Below are positions 1 to 5,673 of a DNA stretch of 16,068 nucleotides, piece by piece. The notes under the pieces are model-generated. The model ran no database searches. It had not been told where the DNA came from and was given only the letters and a program-made list of their open reading frames with translations. This stretch comes from Proteobacteria bacterium UBA3588 (GTDB lineage Bacteria; Pseudomonadota; Gammaproteobacteria; Thiohalomonadales; Thiohalomonadaceae): NCBI GenBank assembly GCA_002376325.1, contig DFMR01000198.1, positions 1-16,068 on the forward strand, read 5' to 3'. The translations under genes were made by a program, and so were the position numbers. How positions within the stretch are numbered: the first letter of the stretch is position 1; each line of letters begins with the position of its first letter.

Positions 1-1040
1 ACGGTCATGATCAGGGCATCGCGCAAGGCACCGAGCATATTGTCCACGGTCAGGTCAATGAGACGCAATTGTCCGTCGGATCGGGCGATGTGCAGCATGG
101 GAAACTGCCGGCGAATTTCGGGTAACTGGGTGTTGATGTTGCGTGCCGTATCGGCCGCGTAGCCGCCCTCGCCACGCAGCAGCGAGACGGCGATTGCATT
201 GCGGCTATTTCCGCGGTAGAGCGAAGTGGGATCGGCGTCGCCCCAACGGACGGTACCGAGATCGCCGATGTGCACGAAGCCTCCACCGGGCATCGGAACC
301 GAGATATCCGCGAGTTGCTGCGGGTTGTGCGCCAGGCTGTTCAGGGTCAGTAGGAAGCGGAATCCGTCGCGATGCACCAGACCTTCGGGCGCGGTCACAT
401 TGCTTGCCGCCAGCGCCGACGCCACGGCGGCGACGGTAAGGTGATGGCTGGCCAGCGCACTGCGGTCCAGCTCTACCTGCGCCTGGCGCTGATGCGCACC
501 GAACACCTCCACCTCGGCTACGCCGGGGATGCGCAGCAGACGATCTCTCAACTGGTTTTCCGCGATGCGCCGTACCTCGCTCAGCGACAAGCCGGAATCC
601 TTGGCTGGGTTCAACGCCAGAACGGTAACCGGCTTGGCGGCATTGGTGATGCGGAAGATGACGGGCGATCGCGCTCCGGACGGCAGTTTGGACTCCACCC
701 GTTTGAGTTCCGTAAGCACCTTGGTCGCGGCGATGTTGATGTCGTTGCCGTACTCGAACTCCACCGTCACGGCCGAGACCTGGTCGCGCGAGACCGAGGT
801 GACGCGCCGGACCCCGTCGATGGAGGATAGCTGGGTTTCGAACGGGTGCGTGATGTCCTGTTCGACGTCGTGGGCCTCGGCGCCCGGCCATTGAGTGACC
901 ACGCTGATCATCGGCCGGTTGGTGTCCGGGAACAGGTTCATCGGCATCGTGAAATAGGCGGCGATTCCGCTGACGACGACAAGGGTGGCCAGTGCCGTAA
1001 TGGCATGCGGTCGCGCCAGCAGGCGTTGCATGAAGTTCAT
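1..1040 (-). CDS. RND-family efflux pump inner-membrane permease (N-terminal part, runs off left edge)
   Basis: Translating the minus strand from the ATG at 1040 gives about 346 residues with no stop before the edge. The start reads MNFMQRLLARPHAITALATL, followed by a membrane helix at about residues 13-33 and the RND signature region with MNLFPDTNRP and TQWPGAEAHDVE. The periplasmic porter region follows, with SIDGVRRVTSVS, IPGVAEVEVFGA and HIGDLGTVRWGD. This is the first third of a proton-driven resistance-nodulation-division pump of roughly 1,000 residues. Its ATG overlaps the stop codon of the adaptor gene as ATGA, so the two are probably translationally coupled. Closest in style are the drug-type (HAE1) pumps; I see no heavy-metal signature, but the diagnostic transmembrane residues lie outside the window. 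The substrate is unknown. Confidence 0.93.
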   Translation of the reverse strand, partial: MNFMQRLLARPHAITALATLVVVSGIAAYFTMPMNLFPDTNRPMISVVTQWPGAEAHDVEQDITHPFETQLSSIDGVRRVTSVSRDQVSAVTVEFEYGNDINIAATKVLTELKRVESKLPSGARSPVIFRITNAAKPVTVLALNPAKDSGLSLSEVRRIAENQLRDRLLRIPGVAEVEVFGAHQRQAQVELDRSALASHHLTVAAVASALAASNVTAPEGLVHRDGFRFLLTLNSLAHNPQQLADISVPMPGGGFVHIGDLGTVRWGDADPTSLYRGNSRNAIAVSLLRGEGGYAADTARNINTQLPEIRRQFPMLHIARSDGQLRLIDLTVDNMLGALRDALIMT

Positions 1041-2203
1041 CGTGCGGCACCCACGCCGGCCGTGGTTAGCGCCGCATCGCCGTCGCGCAACTGCGCGAGC
1101 ACGGCCGTCTGACCGATTACCACCCGCTCGCCGGGTTGTAGTTTGCCCCGTACCGCCGCACGGTTGCTTCCTTCCTGCAGCACCTGTACCGGTACCAGTC
1201 GCAGTCGCCCCGGTTCGTCCGCGCGGACCCCGGCCGTGAACACCACTACGTGCGCGCCGCTGCCGCGCCCGACGAGGGCCGCTATCGGCACGGTCAGGCT
1301 GTCGCCGCTGCCGGTCGAATGCACGGTGACCATCACCATGCTGCCGCTGGGCAAATCAAACGGCATTGCGTTCGTATCCGCTTCCACCGTGCCAAGTCCC
1401 GCAGCGTCAACCGCCGACGCGATCCGGCTGATCGGCAGATTCACCCGGGCATCGCCTTGCCGCAGCTCCAGCAAGTCGCCTTTATGCACTGCGGCGAGCC
1501 GGTCGGCGGGCAGGCTCACCCGCACCACGGCGCCTCGCCCAGCGGTCAATCGATATACCGGCCTGCCCGGCGCCACGGTATCGCCTACCTGGACCAGGCG
1601 CTGGGCTACCACGCTGTCACGGGGCGCACGGATCTCGGCATAGCCGAGTTGCACTCGCAAAGCGGCGACCTGTTCGGTCAGGGATCGCTCCTTGGCCGTT
1701 GCGGCCTGTGCCGCGATATGCGCCTGATCGCCCTGCGACTGGCTGACGCCACCTTCGGCCAGCACCGCGTCAATGCGGACCTGTTGCTTGGTGGCATATT
1801 CGGCGTCGGCAACTGCGGCATTGTGTTGCTGTTGCAACGCCGCTAGATTTCTGGCGATGCTGCGGGCGTCGATACGCACCAGAAGCTCGCCACGATGGAC
1901 GGCCACGCCGACACGGGGACCTACGGTCCGCACGATGCCCTGGATCTGCGGCGAAAGCACGATAACGCTGGGCGCCTCGATCACCGCTACGCTCTGGATA
2001 TCAGCGGTCACGCTGCCGCGCCGAATTTGCGTGGTTTGCAACGCCCAAGGTGCCGATTCCGCAATCGGGCTGTTGTCGGATTGATGCAGCCGATGAAAAT
2101 GCAGCCAGAGCCCTCCCGCAGCCAGCAACGCTATGATCGGCAGCGAATACCAGAGCTTGCGGTTACGCCGAGGCTGAACGGACGGGGGCTTGATAATGCT
2201 CAT
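1037..2203 (-). CDS. RND efflux periplasmic adaptor (membrane fusion protein)
   Basis: A 388-residue membrane fusion protein that links the RND pump to the outer membrane channel. A single N-terminal membrane anchor lies at about residues 18-34 and there is no lipobox, so it is membrane-anchored rather than a lipoprotein. The first lipoyl half is around 80-113 (LSPQIQGIV, GELLVRIDARSI). A coiled-coil hairpin rich in Ala and Gln covers about 117-183. The second lipoyl half (LGYAEIRAPRDSVVAQRLVQ) follows at about 186-220, then beta-barrel and membrane-proximal domains with the typical LQPGERVVI near 355. The gene starts at an ATG that overlaps the upstream gene's stop by 4 bases, and its own stop overlaps the pump's start. 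Family assignment is secure; substrate is unknown. Confidence 0.93.
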   Translation of the reverse strand: MSIIKPPSVQPRRNRKLWYSLPIIALLAAGGLWLHFHRLHQSDNSPIAESAPWALQTTQIRRGSVTADIQSVAVIEAPSVIVLSPQIQGIVRTVGPRVGVAVHRGELLVRIDARSIARNLAALQQQHNAAVADAEYATKQQVRIDAVLAEGGVSQSQGDQAHIAAQAATAKERSLTEQVAALRVQLGYAEIRAPRDSVVAQRLVQVGDTVAPGRPVYRLTAGRGAVVRVSLPADRLAAVHKGDLLELRQGDARVNLPISRIASAVDAAGLGTVEADTNAMPFDLPSGSMVMVTVHSTGSGDSLTVPIAALVGRGSGAHVVVFTAGVRADEPGRLRLVPVQVLQEGSNRAAVRGKLQPGERVVIGQTAVLAQLRDGDAALTTAGVGAAR

Positions 2204-3621
2204 GGCTGAATCGCTCCGGGAATATGGGGAATGTCATGCGGACTCGATGGTTCGGCGTCGCCGTAGGCTAGCGGTGGCGCGCCATAGGCGTAGCGGAGCG
2301 CATCATCGGCCTGCCACCAACTGGCGAGGGCACCGACACACGTGGCGCGGCTGCGCGCCAGAGCTGCTTCGGCGTCGATCAATTCGGTGGCCGACCCAAG
2401 CCCGCTACGGAAGCGGTCCTGTTCTATATGCGCGCTCTCCTGGGCCGCGTTCAGTCCGGCCAGTGCTGCGTGATACGCCTGGTCTTGCGCCTGCCACAAC
2501 GCCACTGCGCCTTCACGTGCCGCGCGCAGATTATCGCGTGCGGACTGGAGGCGCTGGCGAGCCTCGTCTTCCGCGGCTTGTGCAGCATCGATCCCGCTGC
2601 TCTGTGCGCCGCCAGACCAAATATTTACGCGCATCTCCATACTGATTTGCCATGTGTCAATGGACTGCTCGTTCCACTGAATGGCGTTGCGGTTCCAATT
2701 GCCGTTGATAAAGAATTGCGGATAGAGCGCACGGCGCGCCGTCCGCATTTTGGCGCGACTGGCCTGCAATGCGCTTTGCGCCGCTTCGATACGGGGCGGT
2801 GCCAGGTCCGGGTTCGTCGCGGGTGCTGCCGGTGGTCCATCCGGGGGCGCGATCGGCGCCGAAAACTCCGCTATGCCCATGAGCGCCGCCAATTGGAAAC
2901 GGATCTTCCGTTCCTGCCCGTTAGCATTGGCGATGGATGCCTGTACCTCCGACAATGCCGCCTGCACTTGCAGGAGACTGAGACGGGCGATGGTGCCAAC
3001 GGCCAAACCCTTTCGCGCCACGCGTTCGCTTGCTTGCAGCGAAGCCAGCTGTTTGTCCAGTGCGGCACGCTGTCCGGTCAATGCCTGCAGGTTGCGAAAA
3101 AGTGCGGCACCCTGTAGCAATGCGCGCAGGCTAACGTCTTCGGCACTCCATCGCGCGGCGTTGGCATGGCTACGCGCGGCATCCACTGCGGAAGCGATTT
3201 GCCCGCTGATGTCCAGGGGCAGTTGCACTTCGACACCGTAACCGAATTGATCGCTGCCGAAGGGGTACAAGGCGACATTGGGTGGCTGGGTAATCGGGCG
3301 GGTTAGGCGTGGATCGTTGTAATGCTGACTCACGGCATAGGCATCGATTCTGCCGAACCAGGCGGCGCGTGCTTGTTCGACTTGCGCCTGCGACTGACGT
3401 TGGGCGGCCTGGGCGGCCAGTACATCGGGCGAACGTTCCGCAATGATTTGTAATATGTGACCGAGTGCGTCGGTTTTTGACGGTTGTCTGATCGCGGTTG
3501 CTGGCGGTGTTCCGGCTTTCTCCACGGTGGGCTGCGCCTGCCATACAGGCGCAGCCGCAACCGTCCCGCTGACGAAGACGACGAGTGCAATCAACGAAGA
3601 CAATGTGTTCGTGGCTTTCAT
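2200..3621 (-). CDS. TolC-family outer membrane efflux protein
   Basis: About 473 residues from the ATG at 3621, the usual size for an outer membrane factor. Residues 1-24 form a signal peptide (basic start, hydrophobic LIALVVFVSGTVAAA, cleavage likely after AAA). The mature part has the two-fold repeated, Ala/Gln-rich coiled-coil design of this family, for example SPDVLAAQAAQRQSQAQVEQARAAW near 65 and a matching EAAQSALQASRAKMRTARRAL later. It forms the exit duct of the pump encoded downstream. A TTG nine bases upstream is also in frame, but it has no ribosome site and I prefer the ATG. That ATG itself has only a weak GGA upstream and overlaps the stop of a short leader ORF with a very strong ribosome site. 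Translation may therefore depend on that leader. Confidence 0.92.
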   Translation of the reverse strand: MKATNTLSSLIALVVFVSGTVAAAPVWQAQPTVEKAGTPPATAIRQPSKTDALGHILQIIAERSPDVLAAQAAQRQSQAQVEQARAAWFGRIDAYAVSQHYNDPRLTRPITQPPNVALYPFGSDQFGYGVEVQLPLDISGQIASAVDAARSHANAARWSAEDVSLRALLQGAALFRNLQALTGQRAALDKQLASLQASERVARKGLAVGTIARLSLLQVQAALSEVQASIANANGQERKIRFQLAALMGIAEFSAPIAPPDGPPAAPATNPDLAPPRIEAAQSALQASRAKMRTARRALYPQFFINGNWNRNAIQWNEQSIDTWQISMEMRVNIWSGGAQSSGIDAAQAAEDEARQRLQSARDNLRAAREGAVALWQAQDQAYHAALAGLNAAQESAHIEQDRFRSGLGSATELIDAEAALARSRATCVGALASWWQADDALRYAYGAPPLAYGDAEPSSPHDIPHIPGAIQP

Positions 3622-3704
3622 GGCGTCCAAATCAATAGATGATTAAGGGGCCGGCGTGAATCGGAACTGCGCATTGCGGATCGACGAAACGGGTGACGGC
3701 ACAT
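3618..3704 (-). CDS. Putative 28-residue leader peptide ahead of the efflux operon
   Basis: An ATG at 3704 opens a 28-codon ORF whose TGA (3620-3618) overlaps the ATG of the TolC-type gene as ATGA, the same junction type used twice more in this operon. It is preceded by AAAGGAGG (3720-3713) with 8 bases of spacing, a full match to the anti-Shine-Dalgarno. A GTG directly upstream is a possible alternative start. The peptide starts MCRHPFRRSAMRSSD, has six arginines, two Arg-Arg pairs, and ends LLIWTP. I recognise no family. The strong ribosome site, its position and the stop/start overlap are seen directly. That it regulates or couples translation of the exporter is inference. It could also be an accidental ORF in the 5' untranslated region. 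Confidence 0.5.
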   Translation of the reverse strand: MCRHPFRRSAMRSSDSRRPLNHLLIWTP

Positions 3705-3712
3705 CACTGTGG

Positions 3713-3720
3713 CCTCCTTT
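3713..3720 (-). promoter_or_regulatory. Consensus Shine-Dalgarno of the efflux leader ORF
   Basis: The minus strand reads AAAGGAGG, 8 bases before the ATG at 3704 and 5 before the GTG at 3707. It is the strongest ribosome site I found in the window. It lies about 92 bases from the TolC-type start, so it can only serve the short leader ORF directly. Confidence 0.6.
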
Positions 3721-4006
3721 GAATTAGCAGGCTCGTATGCCCTCGTGTTCGACAGCGCATTGCCGGGGAAAGGACTGCCTTACGTAGCTATAGACGAATG
3801 AGCCGGAAAAAGGATGCAGCACGAGATGAATTTATCGGGCGGTGAGTGTGGCCGCATGCACCGAACGCGCACTGATTAAGTATCCTGAGTGACTTTGTGC
3901 GGTTCTGGATGCGATTGACGTATGGACGCCGAAAAGAATAGTATCGCTGCCGTTGGCGCGTTTACCTCTTCGGTATCAGCATGACTGGATTCGTTCTAAG
4001 AGGGTG
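3721..4006. other. Non-coding stretch between the osmC-like gene and the efflux operon
   Basis: About 290 bases with no convincing gene on either strand. It must hold the efflux operon's promoter. The best -10-like strings on the minus strand (TATAGC, and TAATTC with an upstream TG) lack a convincing -35. A 6-bp inverted repeat (CCTCTT at 3965-3970, AAGAGG at 3998-4003) sits just past the osmC-like stop and could be a weak terminator, but its loop is long and there is no T tract. No regulator gene is adjacent. Confidence 0.4.
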
Positions 4007-4441
4007 TCACGATGTCGGTGGCGGCGTCGTCTTGCGGCGTAGCACACCGGTGAGCGGAGTGCCCTGCGCCAGCGTGTTGAATACGGTGCCGAATTTCCTG
4101 ACATTATCGTGCAGCAAGGCCAGACGAGAGTCTGACTCGTCACTGTCGACGATGATTTCGTAGACGATCGATTCCATTTTCGGCGGTACGTCTTGGCGCA
4201 CACCGTCTACCCGCACCGCCACCCCACGCAATTGGAAATGGATGATGGGGATGACCCGTTCAATGCCCTTGATGATGCAACCGGAGAGAGCGGCCAGCAG
4301 CAGTTCAGCGGGATTGAAAGCGTAGGGGGTGCCCGCAAGGTCGGTGTCCAGCATGAGTTCGGCCTCCTTGCAGCGGGCACGGCTACCCCCTTCATTGCGG
4401 CGTACCGCCTCGACATGGAAGGTCATTTTGGTTTTTTTCAC
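4007..4441 (-). CDS. OsmC-family protein, second cysteine missing
   Basis: 144 residues, a typical OsmC/YhfA-like length. Members of the OsmC/Ohr superfamily are small cytoplasmic dimers; those with two active cysteines are thiol peroxidases. The core NPAELLLAALSGCIIKGIERV (about 43-63) carries the first conserved cysteine, C55. The second conserved cysteine normally occurs in a K-Y/F-C-x-V context near the C terminus. Here the equivalent reads VRKFGTVFNTL, with glycine at 118. The start is GTG at 4441, supported by GGAG 7 bases upstream; an ATG at 4426 is an alternative. The GTG overlaps the stop of the small upstream ORF as GTGA. It is probably co-transcribed with the sigma factor gene. Family is sure; enzymatic activity is doubtful given the substitution. 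Confidence 0.88.
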   Translation of the reverse strand: MKKTKMTFHVEAVRRNEGGSRARCKEAELMLDTDLAGTPYAFNPAELLLAALSGCIIKGIERVIPIIHFQLRGVAVRVDGVRQDVPPKMESIVYEIIVDSDESDSRLALLHDNVRKFGTVFNTLAQGTPLTGVLRRKTTPPPTS

Positions 4442-4593
4442 GACAATTCTCCAGTCGCCGGGTTGGCGACACCACGCTCCATAAGAATGGACAGAACAGC
4501 CGGATCAGGTTCGGTGACCAAGGATAGCAAAGCGCCGCTCGTGTAGCTGTTGGGTGCTGCCGGCGGAGCGCCTAGGCATTGACTGGCATGCAC
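4438..4593 (-). CDS. Small orphan ORF between sigZ-like and osmC-like genes
   Basis: A 51-residue ORF starting at GTG 4593 behind AAGGA (a tight 4-base spacer). An upstream in-frame TTG at 4623 would give 61 residues. Its TGA overlaps the GTG of the osmC-like gene as GTGA, which argues that it is translated. The sequence has a Pro/Ala-rich start (GAPPAAPNSY) and a helical-looking end (DPAVLSILMERGVANPATGEL). I do not recognise the family. It has no zinc-finger or membrane segment, so it does not look like a conventional anti-sigma factor. It could be a real small protein, a remnant of a deleted larger gene, or a chance ORF. Confidence 0.4.
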   Translation of the reverse strand: MHASQCLGAPPAAPNSYTSGALLSLVTEPDPAVLSILMERGVANPATGELS

Positions 4594-4664
4594 GATGTCC
4601 TTGTGACGCAATGAATGGCGCAAGCGCGTTCACACCGGAAAGACGAAAGAAACCGGAACAGGAG

Positions 4665-5204
4665 TCAGAGCGGTTCACGCGGAAGGTGGCAACACACATT
4701 GCCTGTGTCGTCGAAGCGCACCTGGCAGTTGTGTACCAATGCCTCACGCAGTCGCTTCCGGGCGCGGAGCAGGCGTGATTTTGCGGCTGCCAGACTCAGT
4801 CCCCGGTTATCGGCAAATTCACGTACCGTCTGTTCTTTCAGATCGCAGCATTCGATGATATCGCGATCCTCTGGGAGCATCTCGGCCAGGTTGCGGACGA
4901 GACAGGCGTCAAGTTCATCCACCGGCGCGCGTTCATCTTTATCGTCCGCGATCAGATCATCCGGCAGTTCGACGAAAGGTTTTCTCAGCCGTGTGTGGTC
5001 GATTAATGTGGTGCGTGCAACCTGGAACAGCCAGGAACGCGGGTTTTCAATTGTACAGAAACGCTGCCCTTGGCGCATGGCCTTCAAGAAGACATCATGC
5101 AACAGATCCTCCGCCTGTGTGCGGTCTCCAAGATGACGTGTCAGAAAACGGCTTATTTCGGACTCGAAGGTATGCCATGCGCTCAATATGCAGTCATAAG
5201 TCAT
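4665..5204 (-). CDS. sigZ: ECF-type RNA polymerase sigma factor, SigZ family
   Basis: 179 residues, normal for an ECF sigma factor. Region 2 covers about 14-75 (DRTQAEDLLHDVFLKAM, then ENPRSWLFQVARTTLIDHTR). Region 4 covers about 103-156 (MLPEDRDIIECCDLKEQTVREFA, then LSLAAAKSRLLRARKRLREAL). A short tail with VHNCQVRFDDTGNVCCHLPR (158-176) carries C160, C171 and C172; a Cys-x-x-x-Asp-x-x-Gly-x-Val tail is typical of the SigZ group as I remember it. The ATG at 5204 is supported by AAGGA 8 bases upstream. It leads a probable operon with a small ORF and an osmC-like gene, and no anti-sigma gene is adjacent. The cysteines suggest redox or metal sensing, which is inference. Confidence 0.88.
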   Translation of the reverse strand: MTYDCILSAWHTFESEISRFLTRHLGDRTQAEDLLHDVFLKAMRQGQRFCTIENPRSWLFQVARTTLIDHTRLRKPFVELPDDLIADDKDERAPVDELDACLVRNLAEMLPEDRDIIECCDLKEQTVREFADNRGLSLAAAKSRLLRARKRLREALVHNCQVRFDDTGNVCCHLPREPL

Positions 5205-5359
5205 TCAAGAGATCCTTGCTGAAAAGAGGACTTTCGCAAATCGAATATGTCTTGCTCCCGCAATCATCGTACCAAAGTGTGTGTCCGAGTCGGTAGAGTT
5301 TGCGCCGCGTCTTGGCAGCGATGACGCAACCTAAGTGCAGTTGCAGTAGCGAAGTTCTA

Positions 5360-5388
5360 TCTCTACCCGTCATGAAAGGCGACGTCAA
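5360..5388 (-). promoter_or_regulatory. Candidate sigma-70 promoter for the sigZ-like operon
   Basis: On the minus strand TTGACG (5388-5383) is followed after exactly 17 bases by TAGAGA (5365-5360). The -35 matches 5 of 6 consensus bases; the -10 matches only 3 of 6. Transcription would start near 5353, leaving about 150 bases of leader before the sigma gene. A perfect 18-bp palindrome abuts the -35 box. Confidence 0.4.
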
Positions 5389-5406
5389 ACGCACAGCGCT
5401 GTGCGT
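5389..5406. promoter_or_regulatory. Perfect 18-bp palindrome, possible operator
   Basis: ACGCACAGCGCTGTGCGT equals its own reverse complement over all 18 bases. It lies immediately upstream of the candidate -35 box of the sigZ-like promoter, centred about 44 bases before the inferred start site. That is a position used by activators. I cannot name the cognate regulator. As RNA it would fold into a short hairpin, so a terminator-like role is also possible. Confidence 0.5.
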
Positions 5407-5439
5407 AGGTGAAGGTCCGGGGGGAGTGCAGCGGGGCGA

Positions 5440-5502
5440 GCCTTGCCAATCAAAGGCGGCCGCACAACCTATCGTCCCTGTTCGGCCGCCGTGCCAACCA
5501 AA
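5440..5502. repeat. Pair of 15-base direct repeats flanking a hairpin
   Basis: GCCTTGCCAATCAAA (5440-5454) and GCCGTGCCAACCAAA (5488-5502) agree at 13 of 15 positions, 48 bases apart. The first directly abuts the hairpin arm starting at 5455; the second overlaps the last three bases of the other arm. Their role is unknown. Confidence 0.4.
5455..5490 (-). terminator. GC-rich hairpin, possible terminator of the chemotaxis gene transcript
   Basis: GGCGGCCG (5455-5462) and CGGCCGCC (5483-5490) form a perfect 8-bp stem with a 20-base loop. On the minus strand the stem is followed by TTTGATT, a weak U tract. It lies about 180 bases beyond the chemotaxis receptor's stop codon. The loop is long for a classic intrinsic terminator. 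Confidence 0.35.
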
Positions 5503-5508
5503 CTCCAT

Positions 5509-5570
5509 GGGGCATCCGGCAGTCTATGAATATGCCAGTATTCCATGTTCGCAGCGGCATGGGATGCCCC
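5509..5570. other. Nested inverted repeats, possible structured RNA
   Basis: GGGGCATCC (5509-5517) pairs perfectly with GGATGCCCC (5562-5570). Inside, on the minus strand, CTGGCA and TGCCGG pair around an 11-base loop with one G-U. Together with the neighbouring hairpins this makes a densely structured stretch with no convincing protein gene. Confidence 0.4.
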
Positions 5571-5604
5571 GCGGCTATTCTGCAGGCGAACGCTGAGTCT
5601 TACC

Positions 5605-5628
5605 TGGGTCGGGCTTCAGTCCGACCCA
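5605..5628. repeat. REP-like hairpin behind the chemotaxis gene
   Basis: TGGGTCGG, an 8-base centre GCTTCAGT, then CCGACCCA: a perfect 8-bp stem that extends through the centre with G-U and further pairs. The form GTCGG-CTTCAG-CCGAC resembles dispersed extragenic palindromes common in proteobacteria. It lies about 45 bases after the receptor's stop and may protect or end that transcript. Confidence 0.5.
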
Positions 5629-5673
5629 CAGGCGCCTCGTGTTTTACCGATTGCGTCGTGTCAGGACGATCGA

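Larger units (their letters stand above)
5205..5673. other. 469-base non-coding region rich in palindromes
   Basis: No ORF here has a convincing ribosome site or recognisable product. The stretch holds, from the sigma gene outwards, a roughly 150-base leader, a candidate promoter, an 18-bp palindrome, a direct-repeat pair, two larger hairpins and a REP-like hairpin. It separates two minus-strand transcription units, so most of these elements are downstream of the chemotaxis gene and upstream of the sigma gene. Confidence 0.55.

Noticed and set aside
205..1050. A long minus-strand ORF of 281 codons over the pump gene
   Set aside because: It is an Arg/Gly/Pro-rich shadow. The frame beginning at the ATG at 1040 gives clear RND pump sequence instead.
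5194..5508. 104-codon minus-strand frame upstream of the sigma factor
   Set aside because: No ribosome site, no recognisable sequence, runs through the palindrome and candidate promoter, and overlaps the sigma gene start out of frame.
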